64,000 nt of DNA from VRUE01 sp963704545 (GTDB taxonomy: Bacteria; Actinomycetota; Thermoleophilia; Solirubrobacterales; 70-9), in the NCBI GenBank assembly GCA_963704545.1, contig OY969915.1, forward strand, positions 2,046,001-2,110,000, written 5' to 3'. Under the pieces are notes generated by a model. It did no database searches, was not told the DNA's origin, and was given only the letters and a program-made list of their open reading frames with translations. The translations under genes were made by a program, and so were the position numbers. This document shows, one piece after another, positions 48,765 to 56,931 of the stretch (the first letter of the stretch is position 1; every line of letters begins with the position of its first letter).

Positions 48765-51328
48765 GCTGGCTGCCAGCCATTACGGCGGCGCTTGTACTGG
48801 CGCTGTTCCCAGCCACGGCGCAGGGCGAGTTCGGGTTCGTTCCCGGCTCCACCCAGGTCGAACTCCTGAATTCCGCCGATCTCCCCGAGAACCGGGCCGG
48901 TGCCCACCCCGATCGAATGGTCACGAGGTTCGCGTTCAGCGCCACCCCCGGTGGCGAAGTCGAGGCCAACCCGCGGGACATCGCGCTCGAGCTCCCGCCC
49001 GGCCTGGTTGGGAACGCTCGCGCCACCCCCTACTGCTCCCGTGCGATGTTCGCGATCGCATCCTGCCCCCCCGAGACGCAGGTCGGCACCGCCACGCAGA
49101 CGCTCTCGTCCTTCGGCACGATGAGCATGCCGGTCTACAACGTCGCCCCCAGCCCGGGCGAGCTCGCGGAGTTCGGCTTCCAGGCGATCATCCTCCCCTT
49201 TCGCTTCATGGTCGGCATCGAGGCGAACGGGGGGCACCACGCTCGCCTCCTGGCCGGCAATCTGGTCCAGGAAATCCCAGTTCTCGACAGCGAACTGGAG
49301 CTGTGGGGAGTGCCGGCGGACCACCAGTCGGGGACCGCGATTCCCCGCAAGCCGCTCCTGACCAACCCGACGCACTGCGACCCCGCGCCGGAGCACGCCG
49401 TGTTCGCGGTGCGAACGTGGCAGGAACCCGAAGGGTGGCTGACGGAAACCGCCCCGGTCGGTCCCTTCGTGGGCTGCGCGGACCTGCCCTTCGCCCCCAC
49501 GCTGGCCGTGACCCCCGGCCACGACATGGCCGACACGCCGACCGGCATCGCCATCGACCTCGACCTGCTCCAGAACGAGGACCCGGACGGGCTCGCAACC
49601 TCCCACGTCGAGTCGGTTTCGGTGGCGCTGCCCCCGGGGTTCTCGCTCTCACCGGGAGTCGCGCACGGGCTGACGGCGTGCACGGAAGCTCAGCTCGGAG
49701 CGGGCAACGACCCGCCTGCCTGCCCGGAGTCGTCGAAGATCGGAACCGCCGAGCTCGCCACCCCGCTCCTTCCAGAGCCGCTGGCCGGGACGATCTTTTT
49801 CGCACAGGCCGGATCCGAAGATCCCTTCCGGGTGTTCCTGGCCGTGAACGGTCCGGGCTTCACGATCAAGCTGCCCGGCTCCCTTCGGCCCGACCCCGAT
49901 GGCGACCGGGTCACTGCGGTGATCCCCGAGCTGCCACAACTGCCTTTCAGCCATCTGATGCTGCGTTTCAAGGACGGGCCCAGGGCGCCCCTGGCGTCCC
50001 CACCGCGCTGCACGAGGGGTGCCGCGGAGGCGACCCTGACACCCTCGAGCGGCGGGGAGAACGCAATCGTGTTCGCAACCGTCACGACCGGGAGTGGTGT
50101 CGGTGGAGGGCCGTGCTTCTCCGGGGCGTCCTTCGCACCGAGCTTCTCCGCCGGGGCGTCACCGGCGCAGGCGGGGCGGGACAGCTCCTTCTCGGCGACC
50201 GTCCGAAGAAACGACGGCGAACAGTCCCTGGAGGGATTTCGGATCGCCCTGCCGGCGGGACTGACCGCACGTATCGCGGGGGCCGAGGCCTGCCCGGAGG
50301 CGGTCGTGGCCGCCGCCGCCTGCCCGGTCGCAAGCCGGGTCGGCTCGATCGTCGCGGAGGCAGGCGCCGGACCGGCGCCGTTTGCGGTCGACGGAGATAT
50401 CCACCTGACCGGGCCCTACGGGGGTGGGCCCTTCGGGCTCGCCCTCGTCCTGAGGCCCGCGGCTGGCCCGTTCGACGTCGCCCCGGGCGTCGTCCGCGCT
50501 TCCCTCTCATACGACCCGTCAAACGGGCACATGGTCGTTTCCGTCGACGCGCTGCCCCAGGCTCTCTCAGGCATCCCTCTGCGGCTCCGCACGCTCGGCA
50601 TCGACATCGACAGGCCGGGCTTCATGGTCAACCCGACGTCGTGCCAGCCGGCGAGCGTGCAGGCCACGATCGTCTCGGCGGCCGGGACCGAGGTTCGAAC
50701 GAGCGTCCCGTTCCGGGTCGAAGGCTGCGAGAAGCTGGGTTTCGACCCCGGGCTCGCGGTCGCCGTCCAGGGCGGCGGAGCAGAGCACCCGGGCCTGGCG
50801 ATACGGATCCGACCGCGCGCCGGAGACGCGAACATGCGCTCGCTCACGGTGAAACTGCCTTCGCTGCTCAAACCCACGGACGAGGGTGGCCCCATCCCCT
50901 GCTCCCGCCATGGCTTCGCCGCCGGCACCTGCCCCGAAGGCTCGCGTGTGGGAAGCGCTCGGGCTCTCACCCCGCTGCTCTCCACGCCGCTGCGGGGAAC
51001 TGCGTACATGGTCCGGGGCAGCGACGTGGGCCCATCCCAGATCTGGACGTCGCTGGAGGGCCAGGGCATGCGCCTGACCGTGAGGAGCGTGCTCTCGGCC
51101 GCCTCGAACGGCCAGCTGCGCAACACGGTCGTCGGCCTGCCGGACCAGCCCCTGACCGCCCTCACGATGCACATACGCGGCGGCAGGAGCTCGCTCCTGT
51201 CTGCAGCGACGCAGGCGTGCGACGCTCGTCGCGAGCAGCTGATCGCGGCGAGCACCGCGCGTGCCCAGAATGGCATGCAACACAAGCAGCTGCTGCGCGT
51301 GCAGGTTCGTCCCTCGTGCCCCCACTAG
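48761..51328 (+). CDS. Large secreted repeat protein
   Basis: 855 residues, signal peptide WLPAITAALVLALFPATAQG. An internal motif recurs at least four times: Cys, then 10-15 residues, CPxxSxxGTA, often followed by TPLLPxPLxGTxYF (for example PACPESSKIGTAELATPLLP, GTCPEGSRVGSARALTPLLS). Paired cysteines in each repeat suggest disulfide-stapled beta modules. Co-translated with the preceding propeller protein (ATGA overlap), so the two probably work together on the cell surface. No enzymatic motif seen. Confidence 0.75.
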   Translation: MSWLPAITAALVLALFPATAQGEFGFVPGSTQVELLNSADLPENRAGAHPDRMVTRFAFSATPGGEVEANPRDIALELPPGLVGNARATPYCSRAMFAIASCPPETQVGTATQTLSSFGTMSMPVYNVAPSPGELAEFGFQAIILPFRFMVGIEANGGHHARLLAGNLVQEIPVLDSELELWGVPADHQSGTAIPRKPLLTNPTHCDPAPEHAVFAVRTWQEPEGWLTETAPVGPFVGCADLPFAPTLAVTPGHDMADTPTGIAIDLDLLQNEDPDGLATSHVESVSVALPPGFSLSPGVAHGLTACTEAQLGAGNDPPACPESSKIGTAELATPLLPEPLAGTIFFAQAGSEDPFRVFLAVNGPGFTIKLPGSLRPDPDGDRVTAVIPELPQLPFSHLMLRFKDGPRAPLASPPRCTRGAAEATLTPSSGGENAIVFATVTTGSGVGGGPCFSGASFAPSFSAGASPAQAGRDSSFSATVRRNDGEQSLEGFRIALPAGLTARIAGAEACPEAVVAAAACPVASRVGSIVAEAGAGPAPFAVDGDIHLTGPYGGGPFGLALVLRPAAGPFDVAPGVVRASLSYDPSNGHMVVSVDALPQALSGIPLRLRTLGIDIDRPGFMVNPTSCQPASVQATIVSAAGTEVRTSVPFRVEGCEKLGFDPGLAVAVQGGGAEHPGLAIRIRPRAGDANMRSLTVKLPSLLKPTDEGGPIPCSRHGFAAGTCPEGSRVGSARALTPLLSTPLRGTAYMVRGSDVGPSQIWTSLEGQGMRLTVRSVLSAASNGQLRNTVVGLPDQPLTALTMHIRGGRSSLLSAATQACDARREQLIAASTARAQNGMQHKQLLRVQVRPSCPH

Positions 51329-51336
51329 CACGTGGC

Positions 51337-52125
51337 GTGCCGGCGGCTGAACAGCTCGGAGGCGGGATCACCTCCGCCGCCGCGGTGGACGTGTGGCAGA
51401 TGCGAGTCCCGCCCCCGGGACGTGCAATCCGGGCCCTCGCGACCGCACTCCCCGCCACGGACCGGGAGCGCGCCGCTCGCTTTTCGAGAAACGACGCGCG
51501 AGCCCGCTACCTGGCCGGTCGCTACGCGCTGAGAGCCGCGTTGGGCGAGCTGCTCGGCGTCCCCCCGGCCGGGCTCCGCTTCGTGCGGCGTTGTCACCGC
51601 TGCGGAGAGACCGGCCATGGCAAGCCGGCCCTGAGGTGGCCCCGCGACGAGCGCGTCGACTTCAACCTCGCCCACTCCGGGGCGCTGGTCGCGGTCGCCG
51701 CCGTCCGCGGGGGGCGCGTCGGCATCGACGTCGAGCGCCTGCGGCCGGGGCTGGACGTCCTCGGCGTCGCCCGCCTTGCGTTCTCGGCTGACGAGATCGC
51801 GGAGCTGGAGGCGCTCCCGAACCCGGACGAGCGCCGGGCGGCCTTCTTCCGCTGCTGGACCCGCAAGGAGGCCTATCTGAAGGCCCGTGCCGACGGTCTC
51901 CCCGGCAGCCTGCGCGCCTGGAGCGTGCCCTGCTCGCGAGCGACCGTGGTCGTGCCCGACGTGCCCGGCGATCCGTTGCCGGGGGGGCAAAACTGGCAGA
52001 TCGGCTCGCTACCCCTCGGCGCTGGCTACGCGGGCGCGGTCGCCTACGAGCGCGGCACGGGTTCAACCACCCGTCCGCTTCAGCTTCACACGGTCGAGTG
52101 GCTCGAACACGTCGGTGGCGAGTAG
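51337..52125 (+). CDS. 4'-phosphopantetheinyl transferase, Sfp type
   Basis: Transfers phosphopantetheine from CoA to the Ser of carrier proteins, such as the ACP at 58151. About 262 residues. The hallmark motifs are present: NLAHSGALVAVAAV, GIDVERLRPGLDV (Mg-binding Asp/Glu) and FFRCWTRKEAYLKARADGL (W-x-R/T-K-E-A-x3-K). A Cys/His cluster (FVRRCHRCGETGHGKP) is a Sfp-typical insert. GTG 51337 is the first start after the preceding stop; GTG 51385 is possible. Its 3' end overlaps the convergent FAAL gene by 63 bases. Confidence 0.88.
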   Translation: MPAAEQLGGGITSAAAVDVWQMRVPPPGRAIRALATALPATDRERAARFSRNDARARYLAGRYALRAALGELLGVPPAGLRFVRRCHRCGETGHGKPALRWPRDERVDFNLAHSGALVAVAAVRGGRVGIDVERLRPGLDVLGVARLAFSADEIAELEALPNPDERRAAFFRCWTRKEAYLKARADGLPGSLRAWSVPCSRATVVVPDVPGDPLPGGQNWQIGSLPLGAGYAGAVAYERGTGSTTRPLQLHTVEWLEHVGGE

Positions 52126-53697
52126 GTGACGGCAACGGAACCGCTGGATCTTGCCGCTCGGGGTCTTCGGCAGGGCACCCGGGGGGAGGAAGACACATTC
52201 GTGGAGCAGGACGCCGGCTTTCTGCTTGGCCGTGCGGGAGGCCTCGGCTGCCAGCATCCCGAGATCGGCGCCCTCGTCTCTCAGCTCGAGCAGCATCACC
52301 AGCCGGGCGCGGTTGCCGGCCCCTGCGTCGATCACCGTCGAGCACCCACTTCTCACCGCGTCGAGTAGATCCACCGCCGACTCGATCTCTCGCGCGTACA
52401 CGTTGCGACCCCCCACCGAAAGCATGTCGTCGCGCCGCCCGACCACATACAGCTCGTCCCCGTGCATGAAGCCCAGGTCACCGGTGGCCAGCTCTCCGTC
52501 GGAGAAGCGCTCCGCGGTCAGCTCCCTCTCGCGGTGGTACTCGGTGGCCAGACAGGGGGAGCGAACGTGGATCTGAGAGAGCCGGTCCGGCTCCTCCACG
52601 CGCACTCCGGCCTCGCCGCGAGGACGACCGGTGGAGACGATCTCGGTCGTCCCATCCCCATGCTCGTCCACATAGACGACCTCCTCGTTGGCCAGAGCGG
52701 CGCTGTCGACACGCCGGAAGCTCGGCCGCGCCGCGATGTCGATACTGCTCACCACGAGCGTCGCCTCCGCCATGCCGTAGGCGGGCATCCACATCTCCGC
52801 GGACAGGCCTTTCGGAGCGAACACCTCGGTTGCCGCCTCGAGCACAGACCAGGAGATGCTCTCCCCGCCGATGACGCAGGACTTCAGGCGATGGAGCGAT
52901 CCCGACCGGGGACTCCTGCGCTCAGCCCGGGTGGCGATATTGAGGGCCGACGGAGGACCCGCCGAGATCGTGGCGCCGAACTCGGCGATGTCTCCAAGCC
53001 AGGTCCGGGGATCGACGACGAACCTCTCGGGGGACGACAGGGCGAGGGGGAGGTCGTAGGCCCACGGGAAGAGGAGGCACCCGAATGCGCCCATGTCATG
53101 GGATAGCGGCAACCAGGACGAGAAGGAGTCTCCCGGCGCCGCCTCGAGCATGTCGCCGATCATCTTCAGCTGTATCCCCATCGCCCGCGGCGTGAGCACA
53201 CACCCCTTGGGCTTGCTGGTGCTGCCCGAGGAGTACTGGATGAACGCGGGCTCGTCGTCACCCGGAGGGGTGGGTTCGAAGGAGCCGTCGACCGGCAGTG
53301 AGCTCCAGCCGACCAGCTCCACCTCTCCGTTGACCGGTCCCCGCAGCACCTCGATCAGCCGGTCCTCGATCAGGAGGATGTGCGACCCCAGGTGCCGGCA
53401 GATCGCGACCAGCTGGCTCGCGTAATCCTCGATGCTCATCGCACGAGCCGGCACAGGCAACGAGGCTATGGCGCCACCGGCCAGCCAGACGCCGAGCATC
53501 CCTCGCACGACCTCGAACGAGTTCGTCAGTACGCAGGCGACAGGCACCCCGGTCCGGATCCCCGCGCGCCTCGAGCCCAACCCTGCGCGGTGCGCATCGG
53601 CCACGACGCCGTTCCAGGGCATCTCCGCGAAGCTTCCCCGGTCCCACCACTGAAAGGACTGGAACTTCTCCTCGGTGAGGGCGTCGAAGAACTGCAT
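52063..53697 (-). CDS. Fatty acyl-AMP ligase (FAAL)-like starter enzyme
   Basis: 544 residues. P-loop FIQYSSGSTSKPKGCVLTP (about 153-170), FAAL-type LPLSHDMGAFG, adenylate motif PAYGMAEATLVVSS, A8 region GRRDDMLSVGGRNVYAREIE, and the late Lys in LPKTPSGKIQRFRC. FAALs activate fatty acids to acyl-AMP and load them onto an ACP instead of CoA. Last gene of the eight-gene minus-strand operon with KS, AT, ACP and FabG, so it probably supplies the starter unit. Long-chain acyl-CoA ligase activity is the alternative. Confidence 0.85.
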   Translation of the reverse strand: MQFFDALTEEKFQSFQWWDRGSFAEMPWNGVVADAHRAGLGSRRAGIRTGVPVACVLTNSFEVVRGMLGVWLAGGAIASLPVPARAMSIEDYASQLVAICRHLGSHILLIEDRLIEVLRGPVNGEVELVGWSSLPVDGSFEPTPPGDDEPAFIQYSSGSTSKPKGCVLTPRAMGIQLKMIGDMLEAAPGDSFSSWLPLSHDMGAFGCLLFPWAYDLPLALSSPERFVVDPRTWLGDIAEFGATISAGPPSALNIATRAERRSPRSGSLHRLKSCVIGGESISWSVLEAATEVFAPKGLSAEMWMPAYGMAEATLVVSSIDIAARPSFRRVDSAALANEEVVYVDEHGDGTTEIVSTGRPRGEAGVRVEEPDRLSQIHVRSPCLATEYHRERELTAERFSDGELATGDLGFMHGDELYVVGRRDDMLSVGGRNVYAREIESAVDLLDAVRSGCSTVIDAGAGNRARLVMLLELRDEGADLGMLAAEASRTAKQKAGVLLHECVFLPPGALPKTPSGKIQRFRCRHLLATDVFEPLDRVKLKRTGG

Positions 53698-53736
53698 CCC
53701 GGGCCGGGCGAACCTACGCCCGCCTCCTTCCCGCTG

Positions 53737-54618
53737 TCAATTCGCCGCACCCCACTCCGCGCGAGCGGCCAGCTCGCGCACCAGGAGGATCAGCCTGCGG
53801 CCACCCCAACCGAGGGGAACCCCTCCAGGCCTCTCGCACTCGAAACGGCTCCCGGGAATCGCACGCACGTATGAGCGAGCCAACTCGTAGGGGTGACGCG
53901 GGTCGAGCTCGTCACGCGTTCCCACGACCAGCACCGGGCCCTCGATGGCGGAGAGCGCCGCAAAGTCGTCGAAAGGCTTGGCTCGCAGGTTGGCCTTGAC
54001 CGCATCGCCTACGGCAGTCAGGTCATGGTGTTCCCTGAGCCGGCGGCGAAGCAGGGAGTGCGCCGCTCGCACCCCAGCGGACTCGCGCGAGCTCCCCGCA
54101 CGGATCCACAGCGCCGCCATGAACCCGTCGATCCCGCGCTCGCGCACACCCGCCGCGAGCGCGTCGGCCTCCGTCACGTTCTCCTCGTTCGGGTGGTCCT
54201 CCGGGTCGAACGCCGGCGAGATGACCGCGAGGGCGGCCGAGCGGTGCGGCTGTTCCAGGGCAAGGCACAGGGCCGTGTGGGCGCCCATCGAGATGCCGGC
54301 CAGAACGGCCTTCTCGATGCGAAACGCATCCATCACCGCACCCAGGTCCTCCGTCAGCGCGTCGTATCCGTACTGCCGGGGATCGGCCGCAGGCTCGGAG
54401 CCGCCGTGACCCCGCGCGTCGAAGGAGATCACCCGGAAGCCGGCGCTCTCGAGCACGGTCGTATTCGAGAACGCCTGGTTGGCCGTCATCGTCAGGCCGT
54501 GGAGCAGGATGACCGGGCGGCCCTCGGAGGGTCCCGATTCCCACGCCGCCAGGGTGGGCCCGGACGGAGAGCGCACCGACACCTTTCGGCGCCTTCCCGC
54601 CCCGCCACCCGACTTCAC
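53737..54618 (-). CDS. Alpha/beta-hydrolase with incomplete triad
   Basis: 293 residues. Fold landmarks: VILLHGLTMTANQAF (oxyanion), SFDARGHGGSE, nucleophile Ser110 in AGISMGAHTAL, and Asp in VGTRDELDPRH. The segment where the catalytic His should be reads ERPGGVPLGWGGRRLI without His, so ordinary esterase activity is doubtful. In this operon it could release, cyclise or proofread the acyl chain. It overlaps the AT gene by four bases. Confidence 0.8.
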   Translation of the reverse strand: MKSGGGAGRRRKVSVRSPSGPTLAAWESGPSEGRPVILLHGLTMTANQAFSNTTVLESAGFRVISFDARGHGGSEPAADPRQYGYDALTEDLGAVMDAFRIEKAVLAGISMGAHTALCLALEQPHRSAALAVISPAFDPEDHPNEENVTEADALAAGVRERGIDGFMAALWIRAGSSRESAGVRAAHSLLRRRLREHHDLTAVGDAVKANLRAKPFDDFAALSAIEGPVLVVGTRDELDPRHPYELARSYVRAIPGSRFECERPGGVPLGWGGRRLILLVRELAARAEWGAAN

Positions 54619-55880
54619 GCCACCGCCCCCAGCTTCGTCAGCCGCCTGACCACCACCGGCGCGCCAGCCGCGAAGGCCGCGGCACCGGCTTCGATCAGGC
54701 CAGTGGACGAGCGCTCCCCCACTCGCATCGAGACGGCGGGCGGTCCGCCGATCTCGGCCATCAGGCGGGAGAGGATCCGGCCGGGCCCGACCTCGAGCAT
54801 CAGGTCTGCCTCGCCGGCGAAGACGCTGCCTGCTTCGGAGAAGCGAACCGGGTCGACGGTCTGCCGGGCCAGGAGCGACCTCAGGTCGGCTCCGGACTCC
54901 AGCTCGCCACCGGTCACCGATGAGATGACCCGCCGGGACAGTGGCTCAAAGCGCTCCACCTCGAGGCTGCGCTCGAAGACGGCGACGGCCGGCCGCATCA
55001 GCGGCGAGTGGAACGCTCCGACCACGTCGAGGCGCGTCGCCCGAATCCCGCTCTCCCTCGCTTCATCGACGAGCTCCTGGATCTCGCTGAGGCCACCTGA
55101 GACGACTCGCTGACGGGGCGAGTTCAAGCAGGCGATCGTCACGTCCCTGCCTCGCGTCAGCTCGATAAGTGTCCGGTCGTCGGCCCGAACCGTGGCCATC
55201 GTTCCTTTCGCGACGGCCGGTCCAGCCATCGCCGCGCCGCGGGCGTCCGCAAGTCGCAGCAGCGCCTCCGCACCCAACGCTCCCGCCCAGTGCAGGGCAG
55301 TCAGCTCGCCCAGGCTGTGCCCCACCGCGACGGTTGCCTCAACCCCGAGCGCACGCAACGCCGCCAATGCCGCCAACGACGACGCGATCACCGAGAGCTG
55401 CACCTTCTCGTCGGCCACCTCCGCCGGATCGGCCGGGAGCCCCGCCCGGGCAAAAATCTCAGCCGCCACCGGCACGCGCTCGCCCAGCCCACCCGCGTCG
55501 GTGCGCACCGGGGCGCCCTGCCCGGGGAACAGCAGGCCGATGCGCAGGCTTTTCCCGAATCCCACGAACGCCCGGCCCGAGACGCTGAGGCCGTGGCCCT
55601 CCAGTGCGCGGGCGGCGTCGGCGATGCCGTCCCTCACCTCCTCCGCCGTCGATGCGACGATTGCGCAGCGAACCGCGCAGTCCGCCGGGATCTCGCCCGC
55701 GAGGCGAGAAGCCAGCTGCTCGATGCTCTCGGGGCTGCTCTCCGCGGCCGCAAGCGACCCGAGATCGCAGAGGCGATCGCGAACGGTCGCCGCATCCTGG
55801 CCGCCGACAGCGAACAGGCAGGGGTGGCGCGGCCCCAGCATTGCTAAACGGGGCGGTCCCCCGGCAACGCGCGCTGCCAT
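54615..55880 (-). CDS. Free-standing acyltransferase (malonyl-CoA:ACP type)
   Basis: 421 residues. LLFPGQGAP, nucleophile Ser189 in VAVGHSLGELTALHW, a conserved Arg in LADARGAAM, and His291 in VVGAFHSPLM. GHSLG and AFHS indicate malonyl rather than methylmalonyl use. About 110 N-terminal residues resemble the linker before AT domains in modular PKS, unlike housekeeping FabD, suggesting descent from a PKS module. ATG 55880 has GGAGG upstream and overlaps the preceding gene by 37 bases; ATG 55841 is the alternative. It would load extender units on the ACP at 58151. Confidence 0.87.
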   Translation of the reverse strand: MAARVAGGPPRLAMLGPRHPCLFAVGGQDAATVRDRLCDLGSLAAAESSPESIEQLASRLAGEIPADCAVRCAIVASTAEEVRDGIADAARALEGHGLSVSGRAFVGFGKSLRIGLLFPGQGAPVRTDAGGLGERVPVAAEIFARAGLPADPAEVADEKVQLSVIASSLAALAALRALGVEATVAVGHSLGELTALHWAGALGAEALLRLADARGAAMAGPAVAKGTMATVRADDRTLIELTRGRDVTIACLNSPRQRVVSGGLSEIQELVDEARESGIRATRLDVVGAFHSPLMRPAVAVFERSLEVERFEPLSRRVISSVTGGELESGADLRSLLARQTVDPVRFSEAGSVFAGEADLMLEVGPGRILSRLMAEIGGPPAVSMRVGERSSTGLIEAGAAAFAAGAPVVVRRLTKLGAVA

Positions 55881-56350
55881 ACCGCCTCCAGCTCCACGGT
55901 CATCGCGACGGCTTCCTCCTGGTTGACTATCGTCCAGCCGCCCGTGACGAGGCCGTAATCCTCAGTCCACGGCACCAACCGGAGGATCTCGCACCGCACG
56001 CGGATCGTGTCCCCGGCCCCGATCGGCACGAGCAGTCGCAGGTCGTGGACCCGCCGCAACGCGGCAACACGGTCGTTCGGCACGAGCCCGATCGAGTAGG
56101 TGAGCGCCAGCAGGGCGGGAGCGCCGATCCGCCCGGCGGTCGTTCCCTCCGTGTAGAGGCCGGGGTTCCCGCTGACCGGGCTCATCTCCCCGGTCAGGCC
56201 GGCGAAGCGGACGATGTCCGCCTCGGTCACCGTGCGGCCCCCGCTCATGTAGCTGTCGCCCACGGCGAGCTCGTCGAACGGCCGCAGCCAGACGATGACC
56301 CCCTCCCGCACCCGGGTCTCCGCGCCGGCCGTGGGCGGAACCGGTCTCAC
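55844..56350 (-). CDS. MaoC-like hotdog protein lacking catalytic residues
   Basis: 168 residues, paralogue of the MaoC at 38753 (TVTEADIVRFAGLTGE, TYSIGLVPNDRVAALRR, GAGDTIRVRCEI). The hydratase signature has decayed: where the active copy has GDWHPAH, this one has GEMSPVS, and the HG pair is AP. It may be a structural partner, a binding protein or a hotdog with new chemistry. Starts overlapping the previous hotdog gene by four bases, so it remains under translational coupling and is unlikely to be a pseudogene. Confidence 0.8.
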   Translation of the reverse strand: MRPVPPTAGAETRVREGVIVWLRPFDELAVGDSYMSGGRTVTEADIVRFAGLTGEMSPVSGNPGLYTEGTTAGRIGAPALLALTYSIGLVPNDRVAALRRVHDLRLLVPIGAGDTIRVRCEILRLVPWTEDYGLVTGGWTIVNQEEAVAMTVELEAVWQRALPGDRPV

Positions 56351-56931
56351 CCCCCTGCCGCGTGCTGACCAAGCGCCTCTCGGGCCCGCTCGGCCATCGC
56401 CGGCATCATTTCGCCGGCCATCGCTTCGAGGCGGCCCAGCTCCATCATGCGCACGTAGAAGTAGACGTGGAGCAGGCCGGCGACGTCGTCACCGTCGCCG
56501 CGCAGCGTGCACTGCACCTCGATGCTCACCTTGCGCCTGGCTCGCAGCCGCTCCGCAGCCGCCGGAACGTCGCCGAGAGCCTCGGCCCGGGAGCGAATGT
56601 CCCCGCGTGGCCGGCACGCCGGCTTGAAGACCGCCTTCCTGGTCAGCACCAGCGGCATCAGCTTCGTCTCGGGATCCGGCTTGCTCAGCGCGAGGGCATC
56701 GCATATCGCGATGCCGGAGGCAACCTCGCCCACGGTGTACACAGCCGCAACCGAGTGCCGGCCATCGGGCTCCACCAGGTGCGGCTGAGAAGGCAGTGTG
56801 ACCACGGCGGGCCCGTCCGGGCCCGGCCTGTCGAAGCGCATTCCAAGGTGAACGTGGAACGGGACCTCGGGGAAGCCGTAGAAGTCGTCCGGATAGTCCA
56901 CATCGGCGATGCCGGGGGCGGTGGAGGTCAC
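56347..56931 (-). CDS. PaaI/DUF4442-like hotdog protein, thioesterase-like
   Basis: 194 residues. HLGMRFDRPGPDGPAVVTLP and HSVAAVYTVGEVASGIAICDAL follow the PaaI-type thioesterase pattern; an Arg/Lys-rich stretch and a helical C-terminal tail are extra. It could release the product or correct stalled chains on the ACP, or act as dehydratase in place of the decayed MaoC (inference). Four-base overlaps with genes on both sides. Confidence 0.7.
   Translation of the reverse strand: MTSTAPGIADVDYPDDFYGFPEVPFHVHLGMRFDRPGPDGPAVVTLPSQPHLVEPDGRHSVAAVYTVGEVASGIAICDALALSKPDPETKLMPLVLTRKAVFKPACRPRGDIRSRAEALGDVPAAAERLRARRKVSIEVQCTLRGDGDDVAGLLHVYFYVRMMELGRLEAMAGEMMPAMAERAREALGQHAAGG

Noticed and set aside
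49303..51336. Upstream extension of the PPTase frame (940 codons in total)
   Set aside because: The first 678 codons are an Arg/Pro-rich shadow of the secreted repeat protein; Sfp motifs begin only after the GTG at 51337.
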